From Phycicoccus sp. Soil748 (GTDB lineage: Bacteria; Actinomycetota; Actinomycetes; Actinomycetales; Dermatophilaceae), in contig NZ_LMSC01000008.1 of assembly GCF_001428025.1 (NCBI RefSeq), positions 52,031 to 85,881 on the forward strand: a DNA stretch of 33,851 nucleotides, read 5' to 3'. Shown piece after piece: positions 21,837 through 30,419 of the stretch. The notes beneath the pieces were generated by a model, which searched no databases, had not been told where the DNA came from, and saw only the letters and a program-made list of their open reading frames with translations. A program made the position numbers and the translations under genes. Each line of letters opens with the position of its first letter. Position 1 is the stretch's first letter.

Positions 21837-23072
21837 ATGCCCATCGCCCTGCTCGCCCTGGCCCTTGGTGGCTTCGGCATCGGACTCACCGAGTTCGTGA
21901 TCGCCGGCCTGCTGCCGCAGGTGGGCGCCGACTTCGCCGTCGACGAGGCCACCGCCGGATGGCTCATCTCCGGCTACGCCCTGTCCGTCGCCGTCGGCGC
22001 CATCGGCCTCACCGCCGCCGTCACCCGGTTCAACCGCAAGCACGTGCTCACCGCGCTGATGGTCCTGTTCATCGCCGGCAACCTGGTCTCCGCGGTGGCC
22101 GGCACCTACGAGGTGATGCTGCTCGGGCGCATCCTCGCGGCCCTGACCCACGGTGCGTTCTTCGGCATCGGGGCCGTCGTCGCGGCCGGCCTCGTCGCCC
22201 CCGAGAAGAAGGCCGGTGCGATCGCCATGATGTTCGCGGGGCTCACCACCGCCAACGTCCTCGGTGTCCCGCTCGGCACGCTGCTGGGCCAGCAGCTCGG
22301 CTGGCGCTCGACCTTCTGGGCGATCACCGTGATCGGCGTCATCGCGCTGGTGGGGATGGCGACCCTCGTCCCCTCGCAGCCCGTCGCAGCCGGCGAGCCC
22401 GGCCTGCGCTCGGAGCTCGGTGCCTTCCGCTCCGGGCAGGTCTGGCTGTCGCTGCTCGTGACCGTGCTCGGCTTCGGCGGCATGTTCGGCGCCTTCACCT
22501 ACATCGCCTACACCCTCACCGACGTCAGCGGCTTCGCCTCCGCCACCGTGCCGTGGCTGCTGGTCCTCTTCGGGGTCGGCCTCTTCGCCGGCAACTGGGC
22601 GGGTGGCCGAGCCGCCGACCGCTCCGTGCCGCGCACCCTCACCGTGGTGCTCGCGGCGCTGACCGTCGCGATGGGGGTGTTCGCGGCCACCGCCACCTCA
22701 CCGGTCATGGCCGTGGTCAGCCTGGTGCTCATGGGGACGTTCGGGTTCGCCACCGTACCGGGCCTGCAGATGCGGATCATGTCGTATGCCGGCTCGGCCC
22801 CGACCCTGGCCAGTGGTGCCAACATCGCGGCCTTCAACGTGGGCAACGCCGCCGGCGCGTGGTTGGGCGGCGTGACCATCACCGCGGGGCTCGGCTACGC
22901 CTCGACCCTGTGGGACGGCGCCGCCCTGAGCCTCGGGGCCCTGCTGGTGCTCGTGGTGGCCGAGCAGCTGGCCCGGCGTGCTCGCCGCCGCAACGCTGCA
23001 CGGACCGTGGGGCAGGACCGGGCGCGCACCAGCGCTCAGGCGCCGTGCACCGCGGCGAGCAGCGCGGCGTAG
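21837..23072 (+). CDS. DHA1-family MFS efflux transporter (AraJ/YdhP-like)
   Basis: 411-residue, 12-helix exporter. The N-terminus MPIALLALALGGFGIGLTEFVIAGLLPQ is characteristic of the AraJ/YdhP/NepI arm of DHA1. Helix 4-5 contains LAALTHGAFFGIGAVVAAGL and motif C-like VLGVPLGTLLGQQLGWR. It probably expels a small toxic molecule under control of the divergent MarR regulator. ATG 21837 has GAAGGA about ten bases upstream; longer in-frame starts would add a non-membrane leader through the operator. The last 12 codons overlap, tail to tail, the end of the xylulokinase gene by 37 bases. Confidence 0.9.
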   Translation: MPIALLALALGGFGIGLTEFVIAGLLPQVGADFAVDEATAGWLISGYALSVAVGAIGLTAAVTRFNRKHVLTALMVLFIAGNLVSAVAGTYEVMLLGRILAALTHGAFFGIGAVVAAGLVAPEKKAGAIAMMFAGLTTANVLGVPLGTLLGQQLGWRSTFWAITVIGVIALVGMATLVPSQPVAAGEPGLRSELGAFRSGQVWLSLLVTVLGFGGMFGAFTYIAYTLTDVSGFASATVPWLLVLFGVGLFAGNWAGGRAADRSVPRTLTVVLAALTVAMGVFAATATSPVMAVVSLVLMGTFGFATVPGLQMRIMSYAGSAPTLASGANIAAFNVGNAAGAWLGGVTITAGLGYASTLWDGAALSLGALLVLVVAEQLARRARRRNAARTVGQDRARTSAQAPCTAASSAA

Positions 23073-24454
23073 CGCTCGCGGACCTCGACGCCGGAGCCAC
23101 CCGAGGGCGGGTCGAGGGTCTCCTCGATCCTCACCGCCCATGGCGGTGGTGCGTCCTCGCCCGAGAGCACCCACGCTGCCTGGCGCGCGGCGCCGATGCC
23201 GACGTACTCCCCGGGTGCGGGGACTGCGACCGGCGCACCGAACAGGGCCGGGGCGACGGCCCGCACTGCGCGCGACGCCGAGGCGCCGCCGATGAGCAGG
23301 ACCCGGGAGACCGGTATGCCGAGCTCGCGCAGGTCGTCGACGCCGGCGGCGAGGTTGGCGAGCATCCCCTCCACGGCGGCGCGAGCGAGGTTCTCCGGGG
23401 TGGAGTTGGTGCGGGTGAGGCCACCGAGCGTGCCCGTCGCCTCGGGCAGGTTGGGGGTGCGCTCGCCATCGAGGTAGGGCAGCAGCGTCAGGCCGCCGGC
23501 TCCCGGGCCGGCGGCGAGGGCGAGCCGGTCGAGCCCGGCGAGGTCGGTGCCGACCAGGTGTGCCGCGGCGCTGAGGACCCGGGCCGCGTTGAGGGTGCAC
23601 ATCAGTGGCAGGTGGCCGCCCGTGGCGCTGGCGAACCCGGCGACGTCACCGGACGTGTCCTTGACCGGGGAGGGGTGGTCCGCGAAGACGGCCCCGCTGG
23701 TGCCGAGCGACACGACGACGTCGCCGGGCTCGAGCCCGAGGCCCAGGGCTGCGCCCATGTTGTCGCCGGTCCCGGGGCCGACGAGCATCCCGCCGGCGGT
23801 GCGCCCAGCCGCCTCGCGTGGGCCGAGCACCGTCGGGGTGCCCAGGGGCCGGCCGAAGGCCAGCTCCACGAGCTCCGGGACGTAGGCGTTGGACTCGGGG
23901 GAGAAGTAGCCCGTGCCGGACGCATCTCCCCGGTCGGTCGTCCACCGCTCGAAGCCGTTGCCCTGCTTGAGGATCTGGCCGGTGAGCCAGTCGTGGGGGA
24001 GGACGACCGAGGCCGTGCGGGCCGCGAGCTCCGGCTCGTGCTCGGCCAGCCAGCGCAGCTTGGTCACGGTGAAGCTGGGCACCGGCACCGACCCGGTGCG
24101 GTCGACCCAGGCGGCCATGCCACCGAGCTCGCCCACGAGGTCGCGGGACGCCTGCGCGGAGCTGGTGTCGTTCCACAGCAACGCATCCCGGACCACGGCG
24201 CCCGACTCGTCGAGCGCGCACATACCGTGCTGCTGGCCGCCGACGGCGATCGCGGAGACGCCTTCGAGCAGGTTGTCGCCGGTCGCCGAGAGGTAGGCGT
24301 CCCACCAGCGTTCCGGGTGGACCTGCGTGCCCTCGGGGTGCGGTGCCCGGTCGGTGCGGACCACCTCCCCTGTCGCGGCGTCGCAGACGACGACCTTGGT
24401 CGACTGGGTCGAGGAGTCGACGCCGGCGACGAGGGTGCGGTCCCGGTCAGCCAC
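23036..24454 (-). CDS. xylB: Xylulokinase (FGGY family)
   Basis: 472-residue cytoplasmic kinase phosphorylating D-xylulose to xylulose 5-phosphate. The N-terminal ATPase-fold motif GVDSSTQSTKVVVCD, the substrate region GGQQHGMCALDESG and WNDTSS, and the C-terminal adenine-binding stretch VSRVLLIGGASASRAVRAVAP are in order and typical of XylB rather than glycerol kinase. No xylose isomerase lies nearby. The xylulose therefore probably comes from D-arabinitol or xylitol through the two dehydrogenases upstream. GTG 24454 overlaps the end of the dehydrogenase gene by eight bases, with a GGGGGCG sequence before it. Last gene of the polyol operon. Confidence 0.92.
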   Translation of the reverse strand: MADRDRTLVAGVDSSTQSTKVVVCDAATGEVVRTDRAPHPEGTQVHPERWWDAYLSATGDNLLEGVSAIAVGGQQHGMCALDESGAVVRDALLWNDTSSAQASRDLVGELGGMAAWVDRTGSVPVPSFTVTKLRWLAEHEPELAARTASVVLPHDWLTGQILKQGNGFERWTTDRGDASGTGYFSPESNAYVPELVELAFGRPLGTPTVLGPREAAGRTAGGMLVGPGTGDNMGAALGLGLEPGDVVVSLGTSGAVFADHPSPVKDTSGDVAGFASATGGHLPLMCTLNAARVLSAAAHLVGTDLAGLDRLALAAGPGAGGLTLLPYLDGERTPNLPEATGTLGGLTRTNSTPENLARAAVEGMLANLAAGVDDLRELGIPVSRVLLIGGASASRAVRAVAPALFGAPVAVPAPGEYVGIGAARQAAWVLSGEDAPPPWAVRIEETLDPPSGGSGVEVRERYAALLAAVHGA

Positions 24455-25487
24455 GGTCGCCCCCGGCAGGTCGGGGGTCGATGACCGACTTGATCGCACC
24501 GGCGGTGTCCCGGGCAGCGGTCAGGGCCGCAGCCGTCTGCTCGAGCCCGAACCGCCCGGTGACGAGGCGGTCGAGGTCGACCTGGCCCGAGGCGGCGAGG
24601 GCGACGGCGGTCGGCCAGGTGCCGGCGTAGCGGAAGGTCCCGGTGACGACGAGCTCGCGTTCCTGGATCGTCGACAGCGGCAGGGTGACCTCGTCGCCGC
24701 CCATGCCGACCAGCACCGCCCGGCCGGCGGGGGCCAGGGCCCGGATGCCGTCGGCGGTGGCGCCGGGGTGGCCCGAGCACTCGAGCAGGACCTCGGGAGG
24801 CCGCTGCGCGGCATACCCGTCGGCGACCGTCTCCGAGCCGGAGCTGATGGTGCGGGTCGCGCCGAGGTCGCGGGCCACGGCGAGGCGGTCGGGGTTGAGG
24901 TCGGCGACGACGACCTCGCTGGCGCCGCAGGCGCGGGCGACCTGCACGCAGACCAGACCGATCGGGCCGGCGCCGGTGACGAGCACCCGCGAGCCCGGTC
25001 CGACGGCGCCCTTGCGGCAGGCCCAGACACCCACGGACAGCGGCTCGAGGAGGGCCGCCGCCTCGTCGCTCACGGAGTCGGGCACCGGGTGGGCGAACGC
25101 GTGGTGGATGACGACGAGCTCGGCGAGCGAGCCATCCACCGGTGGCGTCGCGTGGAAGACCATGTCGGGGCAGAGGTTGTAGCGACCGGACAGGCACTGC
25201 TCGCAGGCGCGGCACGGAACCCCGGGCTCCAGGGACACGCGCTGGCCGACCCGGGCAGGGTCCACGTCTGCCCCCACCGCCTCGACGACGCCAGAGGTCT
25301 CGTGGCCGAGGACCAGTGGCGACTCCACGACGAACCGGCCGATGCGGCCGTGGTCGAAGTAGTGGGTGTCCGAGCCGCACACCCCCACGGCATGCACCCG
25401 CACCAGGACCTCGTCAGCTTCCGGCACAGGGTCGGTTCGCTGCACCACCTCGACCTCGCCGGGGCGGTTGAGGACGGCAGCGCGCAT
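24447..25487 (-). CDS. Zinc-dependent polyol dehydrogenase (sorbitol/xylitol dehydrogenase-like MDR)
   Basis: 346-residue NAD-dependent medium-chain dehydrogenase. Catalytic zinc ligands are in GVCGSDTHYF and LGHET. The structural-zinc Cys cluster is PCRACEQCLSGRYNLC, and the cofactor fold is VTGAGPIGLVCVQVARACGA followed by an acidic residue (VVVAD), which favours NAD. The HYFDHGRIG segment and overall pattern are those of sorbitol/xylitol/L-iditol dehydrogenases. Likely reaction: polyol to ketose (for example xylitol to D-xylulose). ATG 25487 is preceded by GGGAGA at nine bases. It lies 54 bases after the mannitol-type dehydrogenase gene in the same operon. Confidence 0.88.
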   Translation of the reverse strand: MRAAVLNRPGEVEVVQRTDPVPEADEVLVRVHAVGVCGSDTHYFDHGRIGRFVVESPLVLGHETSGVVEAVGADVDPARVGQRVSLEPGVPCRACEQCLSGRYNLCPDMVFHATPPVDGSLAELVVIHHAFAHPVPDSVSDEAAALLEPLSVGVWACRKGAVGPGSRVLVTGAGPIGLVCVQVARACGASEVVVADLNPDRLAVARDLGATRTISSGSETVADGYAAQRPPEVLLECSGHPGATADGIRALAPAGRAVLVGMGGDEVTLPLSTIQERELVVTGTFRYAGTWPTAVALAASGQVDLDRLVTGRFGLEQTAAALTAARDTAGAIKSVIDPRPAGGDRG

Positions 25488-25541
25488 CAGGTGGTCTCCC
25501 TCGTCGGTGGTGCGTCAGGCTCGGGCGGAGTGGGGCGGTCC

Positions 25542-27056
25542 TCAGGCCGGCCGCGCGTCGTCGGCCGCCCGAGCCTCCAGCGTTGCCCGCGCCCCGTGCT
25601 CGTGCAAGTGCGCGAGCGCAGCCGTGTACGCAGCCGCGAAGCGCTCGTCCTCGGCGAGGTCGCCGAACAGGTCGCGGTCACGGATGAACGCCAGCGGGTC
25701 CTCGCGCTGGTGTGCGGCCGCGGCCATGACGCGGTCCTTGAGCCGGTCGACCACCTCGATGGGCTCGCCCCGCTCGTCGCGCCCCTCGGCGTACCGCGCC
25801 CAGGAGGCGACCACGAGCGCGGACCGCTCGATCTCGCCGCCGTCACGGAGGTTGGCCCGGATGACGGGCACCAGCCACTTGGGGATGCGGTCAGAGGACT
25901 CCGCGCAGAGGCGGGCCAGGGTGTCGCGGACCTCGGCGTTGGCGAACCGCTCGACGAGCTCGTGGCGGTAGGCGTCGAGGTCGACCCCCGGCACCGGCGG
26001 CAGCGTGGGGCTGCCCTCGCGCTCCATGTAGGCCAGCAGGAAGTTCGCGAACAGCGGGTCCTGGCAGACCTCGTGGGCGTAGCGGTAGCCGGCGAGGTGG
26101 CCGAGGTAGCAGAGGGCCTGGTGGCTGGCGTTGAGCAGCCGCAGCTTCATCAGCTCGTAGGGCACGACGTCGTCGACCATCTGCACGCCGGCGTCCTCGA
26201 ACGGCGGCCGCCCCTGGCCGAAGCGGTCCTCGAGCACCCACTGGGTGAAGGGCTCGCAGACGACGGGCCAGCCGTCCTCGACGCCGAACTCCTCGCGCAG
26301 CCGCTCGATGTCCTCGGGGGCGGTCACCGGGGTGATGCGGTCGACCATGCAGTTGGGGAAGGCGACGTGCTCCTCCATCCAGTCCGCGAGCCCGGGGTCC
26401 TTGAGCCGGGCGAACGCGCAGATCATCCGCTTGGCGACGTCGCCGTTGTCGGGCAGGTTGTCGCAGCTCATGACCGTGAACGGCTCGCGGCTCTCGCGCC
26501 GCCGGCGGTCCAGGGCCGCCGTGATGAAGCCGAACACGGTCGAGGGAGCCTGGCCCCCCGCGAAGTCCGCGGCGAGGTCGCCCTGGATGCCCGGGTCCTG
26601 CGCGTCGAACTCGCCCGTCACCTGGTTGACGAGGTAGCCGCCCTCGGTGATGGTCGTGGACACGATGCGGGTGCGCTCGTCGACCAGCCGGTCGACGACG
26701 CCCCGGGGGTCGTCGGGCGCGAACCTCAGCTCGAGGATGCTGCCGATGACGCGGGGCTCCAGCCGGCCGTCGGGGTGCTTGACGACCAGCGTGTAGAGCC
26801 CGTCCTGCGCCCCGAGGGTCTCGATGATGCGCCGGTCCCGGGGGAGGGCGCCCACACCACACAGCCCCCAGTCGAGCGCCTCGCCCCGGTTCATGAGGGC
26901 GTCGAGGTACATCGCCTGGTGGGCCCGGTGGAACCCGCCGACCCCGAAGTGCACGATCCCCGCGGTCACGCGTGACCGGTCGTACGCCGGCCGGGCCACC
27001 CGCTCGTCGAGGTCACCGATCGTCTTGTCGGACAGGGGGATCGGGGTCGGTCCCAT
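25542..27056 (-). CDS. Long-chain mannitol/arabinitol-type dehydrogenase
   Basis: 504-residue polyol-specific long-chain dehydrogenase. The N-terminal NAD-binding motif is HFGVGGFHRAHQAMYLDAL. The middle has TITEGGYLVN and MSCDNLPDNG. The family's catalytic signature K-x-R-x-L-N-x2-H appears as KLRLLNASHQALCYLG. Members oxidise D-mannitol to fructose, D-arabinitol to xylulose or sorbitol to fructose. With xylulokinase in the operon, D-arabinitol is attractive, but several substrates are possible. The ATG overlaps the permease stop as TAATG. Confidence 0.92.
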   Translation of the reverse strand: MGPTPIPLSDKTIGDLDERVARPAYDRSRVTAGIVHFGVGGFHRAHQAMYLDALMNRGEALDWGLCGVGALPRDRRIIETLGAQDGLYTLVVKHPDGRLEPRVIGSILELRFAPDDPRGVVDRLVDERTRIVSTTITEGGYLVNQVTGEFDAQDPGIQGDLAADFAGGQAPSTVFGFITAALDRRRRESREPFTVMSCDNLPDNGDVAKRMICAFARLKDPGLADWMEEHVAFPNCMVDRITPVTAPEDIERLREEFGVEDGWPVVCEPFTQWVLEDRFGQGRPPFEDAGVQMVDDVVPYELMKLRLLNASHQALCYLGHLAGYRYAHEVCQDPLFANFLLAYMEREGSPTLPPVPGVDLDAYRHELVERFANAEVRDTLARLCAESSDRIPKWLVPVIRANLRDGGEIERSALVVASWARYAEGRDERGEPIEVVDRLKDRVMAAAAHQREDPLAFIRDRDLFGDLAEDERFAAAYTAALAHLHEHGARATLEARAADDARPA

Positions 27057-27943
27057 TACTTGACGGCTCCCATCGACAGGCCCTGGACGAGCTTGTCCTG
27101 GGCGGCGAACCCGGCGGCGAGCACCGGCAGCGACACCACGAAGGATGCCGCGCAGACCTTGGCGAGGAACAGGCCCTGGCTGGTCACGAACCCGGTGAGG
27201 AACACCGGTGCCGTGCCGGCCACCGTGCTCGTGAGCACTCGCGCGAGCAGCAGCTCGTTCCAGCTGAAGATGAAGCAGATCAGCGCAGCCGAGGCGATCC
27301 CCGGCATGACGACCGGCGCGACGATGTCCCGCAGCGTCCGGGGGAGCGAGGCGCCGTCGACCGAGGCCGCCTCCAGCATCTCCACCGGCACCTCGGCGAG
27401 GAACGAGCGCAGCATCCAGATCGCGATGGGCAGGTTCATCGAGGTGTAGAGCAGGATGAGCCACCAGATGTTGTCGAGCAGGCCGACCTTCTGCGCGAAC
27501 AGGTAGAGCGGCAGGATGCCCGCGACGACCGGCAGCATCTTGGTGGAGAGGAAGAAGAACAGGACGTCGGTCCACTTCTTCACCGGCCGGATCGACAGCG
27601 CGTAGGCCGCCGGGAACGCCAGCAGCAGCACGAGCGCCGTCGACAGGACGCTGGCCGTCAGCGAGTTGAGCAGCGGCGGCCAGGGGCCGGCGTCGAAGAA
27701 CGACCGGTAGCCGTCGAGGGATAGTGGCGCGAACAGGTCGGGCGGGTTCTTGGCGGCGTCGTTCTCGTTGTGGAAGGAGGTCAGGACCATCCACAGCACG
27801 GGCAGGGCGAAGAGGACGCCGACGACCCAGGCGAGGGCTGTCAGCAGCACCCCGCTGCGCGGCGGCCTGGCGTGGCGGACCTCCTGGGGCTGTGCGGCCC
27901 GCGTGGTGGAAGCCCCTTCGGCGGGGGTGGAGGTGGTGCTCAT
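27056..27943 (-). CDS. Carbohydrate ABC transporter permease (MalG type)
   Basis: 295-residue membrane protein with six predicted helices after a ~30-residue cytoplasmic tail. The EAA loop that docks on the ATPase is EAASVDGASLPRTLRDIVAPVVMPG. Together with its MalF-type partner it forms the channel of a sugar-alcohol importer, of the SmoG/MtlG kind by context. A strong AAGGAGGAG stands five bases before ATG 27943, and the ATG overlaps the previous stop as ATGA. No ATPase gene is present in this operon. Confidence 0.92.
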   Translation of the reverse strand: MSTTSTPAEGASTTRAAQPQEVRHARPPRSGVLLTALAWVVGVLFALPVLWMVLTSFHNENDAAKNPPDLFAPLSLDGYRSFFDAGPWPPLLNSLTASVLSTALVLLLAFPAAYALSIRPVKKWTDVLFFFLSTKMLPVVAGILPLYLFAQKVGLLDNIWWLILLYTSMNLPIAIWMLRSFLAEVPVEMLEAASVDGASLPRTLRDIVAPVVMPGIASAALICFIFSWNELLLARVLTSTVAGTAPVFLTGFVTSQGLFLAKVCAASFVVSLPVLAAGFAAQDKLVQGLSMGAVK

Positions 27944-28887
27944 CGTGACTCCTCCTTGAACAGGCTGAACGCGGTGCGCAGGGCTGCGGTCGCGATGAGG
28001 ATCGTGCCGATGACGACGACGACACCTGCCGCCGAGGCGCGGCCGTAGTCCTGCGCGGTGTAGAAGGTCTGGTAGATGAAGTAGGGCAGGTTGGCCGTGC
28101 CGAGGCCGCCACTGGTGATGGTGAAGACGTGGTCGAAGTTCTGGACCACGTAGATGGCGCCGAGCAGGGCCGACAGCTCGATGTACTGGCGCAGGTGCGG
28201 CAGCGTCATCGACCGGAAGATCTGCCACGAGCTCGCGCCGTCGATGCGTGCGGCCTCGACCACGTCCAGCGGCCGGCTCTGCAGCCCGGCCAGCAGGATC
28301 AGCATCATGAACGGCGTCCACTGCCAGACGAGCGCCGCGACGATGGCGGCGAGCGGGTTGTTGGTGATCCAGTCCGGCTGGGGGGCGTTGTCGCCGAAGA
28401 CCGCCTTGAGCAGCCCGTTGAAGAGGCCGTACTCCGGGTTGTACAGCGCGTGCTTCCACAGCAGGGCCGCAGCCACCGGGACGACGAGGAAGGGCGTGAT
28501 CATCATGGTGCGCACGACGCCCCGGCCCAGGAACTTGCGGTCGAGCAGCAGGGCGATGCACAGGCCCAGCACCAGGCTCACGAGGACGACTGCGACGGTG
28601 AGCAGGATGGTGACCAGCACCGCCGACCGCGTGTTGGTGTCGGTGAAGACCCGGGCGAAGTTGTCGAACCCGGTGAACCCCCGCTCGTCCGGGTAGTAGG
28701 CGTTCCAGTTCATGAACGAGATGACCAGGGTTGCCACGAACGGCAGCTGGGTCATGACGATCACGAAGATCAGCGCAGGCAGCAGTGGCGCCCGGCGGGC
28801 CCAGTCCCCCGAGCGCTTCAACGCCGTGCTGGGCACGGGTCCACGTCCATGCTCCGTGTCGGGTCTCGTCGCGGTGCTCGACGCCAT
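27940..28887 (-). CDS. Carbohydrate ABC transporter permease (MalF type)
   Basis: 315-residue membrane protein with six main helices. The EAA loop is EAARIDGASSWQIFRSMTLPHL. The sequence NWNAYYPDERGFTGFDNFARVFTD after helix 1 is the periplasmic loop typical of this permease group; polyol transport (SmoF/MtlF-like) is suggested by the surrounding dehydrogenases. ATG 28887 overlaps the binding-protein stop (TGATG), with a GAGGGGG ribosome site. Partner of the MalG-type permease that follows. Confidence 0.92.
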   Translation of the reverse strand: MASSTATRPDTEHGRGPVPSTALKRSGDWARRAPLLPALIFVIVMTQLPFVATLVISFMNWNAYYPDERGFTGFDNFARVFTDTNTRSAVLVTILLTVAVVLVSLVLGLCIALLLDRKFLGRGVVRTMMITPFLVVPVAAALLWKHALYNPEYGLFNGLLKAVFGDNAPQPDWITNNPLAAIVAALVWQWTPFMMLILLAGLQSRPLDVVEAARIDGASSWQIFRSMTLPHLRQYIELSALLGAIYVVQNFDHVFTITSGGLGTANLPYFIYQTFYTAQDYGRASAAGVVVVIGTILIATAALRTAFSLFKEESR

Positions 28888-30251
28888 CACTGCCCCCTCG
28901 ACTGGTAGCGCTCGGCGACGTCGTCGGCGAGCTTCTGGCCCTTGTCGAGGGCCTCCTTGACGGTGGTCTTGCCGGCGATCGCCGAGCTCACGTCCTGGCT
29001 CACCTGGGTGCCGAGGTCGGGGAACTCGGGGATGTCGACGAACTGGATGCCGATCGCCGGCCGCGGCTGCACGCCGGGGTTCTCGGGGTCGGCTGCCTCG
29101 ATCGCGGCCTTGGTCGGCTCGGCGAAGGCGGAGGCGACCTCGAGGTAGTCGGCGTTCTCGTAGGTGGAGGCCCGCTTGCCGGCCGGCACCTTGGTCCAGC
29201 CGAGCTGGGAGCCGACGAGCTCCTCGTACTGCTTGCTGCTCGCCCAGGAGATGAACTTCCAGGCGTTGTCCTTCTTGGTGCTCGCCTGCTGGATGGACCA
29301 CGACCAGGCGTAGAGCCAGCCGGAGCTGTCGGTCTTCACGACCGGGGCCGGCGCGTAGCCGAACTTGCCCTTGGTGGGGGAGTCGTCGGCCTCGAGCGAC
29401 CCGGCGGCGGACGTCGCGTCGTACCACATGGCGACGTTGCCCTGGACGAGGTTGTTCAGGCACTCGGTGAACCCGGCCTGGGGGGCGCCCTTCTCGCCGT
29501 GGGCCCGCACCAGGTCGACGTAGAACTGCACGGCCGTCCGGAACTCCGGTGAGCCCACGCCCGGCGTCCAGTCCTGGTTGAACCACGTCCCGCCGAAGGT
29601 GTTGACGACGGTGGTCAGGGGCGCGAACAGCTGGCCCCAGCCGGGCTGCCCGCGCAGGCAGATGCCCTTCATCCCGGGCTCCGCGCCGTCGACCTTCGCG
29701 GCGATGTCGGCCACCTGCTGCCAGGTGGGCCGCGCCGGCATGGTGACGCCCTTCTTGGCCAGGACGTCCTTGCGGTACATCAGGAAGGAGGACTCGCCGT
29801 AGAAGGGCTCGCCGTAGACCTTGCCGTTGCTGGACAGTGACGTGGTCATCGGCTTGAGGATGTCGCCCTGGTCGAAGGCAGTGTCCTTGGCGAGGTAGCC
29901 GTCGAGCGGCGCGATCCACTTGGCCTTGGCGTAGATCGGGATCTCGAAGTTGCTCAGCGACGCGACGTCGTACTGGCCCGCCTGGCTGGAGAACTCCTGG
30001 CTGATCTTGTCGCGGACGTCGTTCTCGGGCAGCACGGTGAAGTTGACCCGGATGCCGGTCTGCTTGGTGAAGTTCGCGGCGGTGAGCTTCTGCAGGTCGA
30101 CCATCTGCGGGTTGTTGACCATCAGCACGTTGATGCTGTCGGCGCCGCCACTGCCTGCTCCGCCACCGCCCCACCCGGCGCAGGCCGAGAGGCTGAGGGC
30201 CACGCCGGCCGCCGAGGCGACCAGCACCACCCTGGGGTTCCGACTGTGCAC
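28887..30251 (-). CDS. Sugar (polyol) ABC transporter substrate-binding lipoprotein
   Basis: 454-residue extracellular family-1 binding protein. A basic start (VHSRNPR), hydrophobic stretch and lipobox LSAC place the lipidated Cys near residue 24, so it is anchored to the outer face of the membrane. The mature part begins with a Gly/Ser-rich linker and then a typical fold with NVLMVNNPQMVDLQKL. First gene of the polyol operon. GTG 30251 is preceded by GGAGGAGG; a longer in-frame start at 30299 would put non-signal residues before the leader. Substrate inferred from the downstream dehydrogenases. Confidence 0.92.
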   Translation of the reverse strand: MHSRNPRVVLVASAAGVALSLSACAGWGGGGAGSGGADSINVLMVNNPQMVDLQKLTAANFTKQTGIRVNFTVLPENDVRDKISQEFSSQAGQYDVASLSNFEIPIYAKAKWIAPLDGYLAKDTAFDQGDILKPMTTSLSSNGKVYGEPFYGESSFLMYRKDVLAKKGVTMPARPTWQQVADIAAKVDGAEPGMKGICLRGQPGWGQLFAPLTTVVNTFGGTWFNQDWTPGVGSPEFRTAVQFYVDLVRAHGEKGAPQAGFTECLNNLVQGNVAMWYDATSAAGSLEADDSPTKGKFGYAPAPVVKTDSSGWLYAWSWSIQQASTKKDNAWKFISWASSKQYEELVGSQLGWTKVPAGKRASTYENADYLEVASAFAEPTKAAIEAADPENPGVQPRPAIGIQFVDIPEFPDLGTQVSQDVSSAIAGKTTVKEALDKGQKLADDVAERYQSRGQ

Positions 30252-30292
30252 GTGTCCTCCTCCGTCGCCGCTGGCGGCTCCTGGTTGACCGG

Positions 30293-30306
30293 CGCTCATA
30301 TGAGCG
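30293..30306. promoter_or_regulatory. 14-bp palindrome, candidate SorC operator
   Basis: CGCTCATATGAGCG, perfect, in the 168-base region between the divergent polyol operon and the SorC-type gene. The region is markedly A/T-richer than its neighbours, as expected for promoters. Confidence 0.5.
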
Positions 30307-30321
30307 AAATGATGCGCAAAC

Positions 30322-30335
30322 GAGTACTCTGAGTA
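30322..30335. promoter_or_regulatory. Overlapping palindromes, second candidate operator
   Basis: GAGTACTC (30322-30329) overlaps TACTC-T-GAGTA (30325-30335). It lies 16 bases from the 14-bp palindrome; together they may be a two-site operator. Confidence 0.4.
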
Positions 30336-30419
30336 AATCGGCGCTCCCTCCGCCTGTCAACGGCGAGAATGCGCTGGAGTGCAGGGACTGCATGAACTCG
30401 CATGGAAGGAGTGGTGGCC

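Noticed and set aside
21959-26975. Two plus-strand open frames of 841 and 882 codons
   Set aside because: They overlap well-supported MFS, xylulokinase and polyol dehydrogenase genes in other frames, and show no motifs, signal peptides or ribosome sites.
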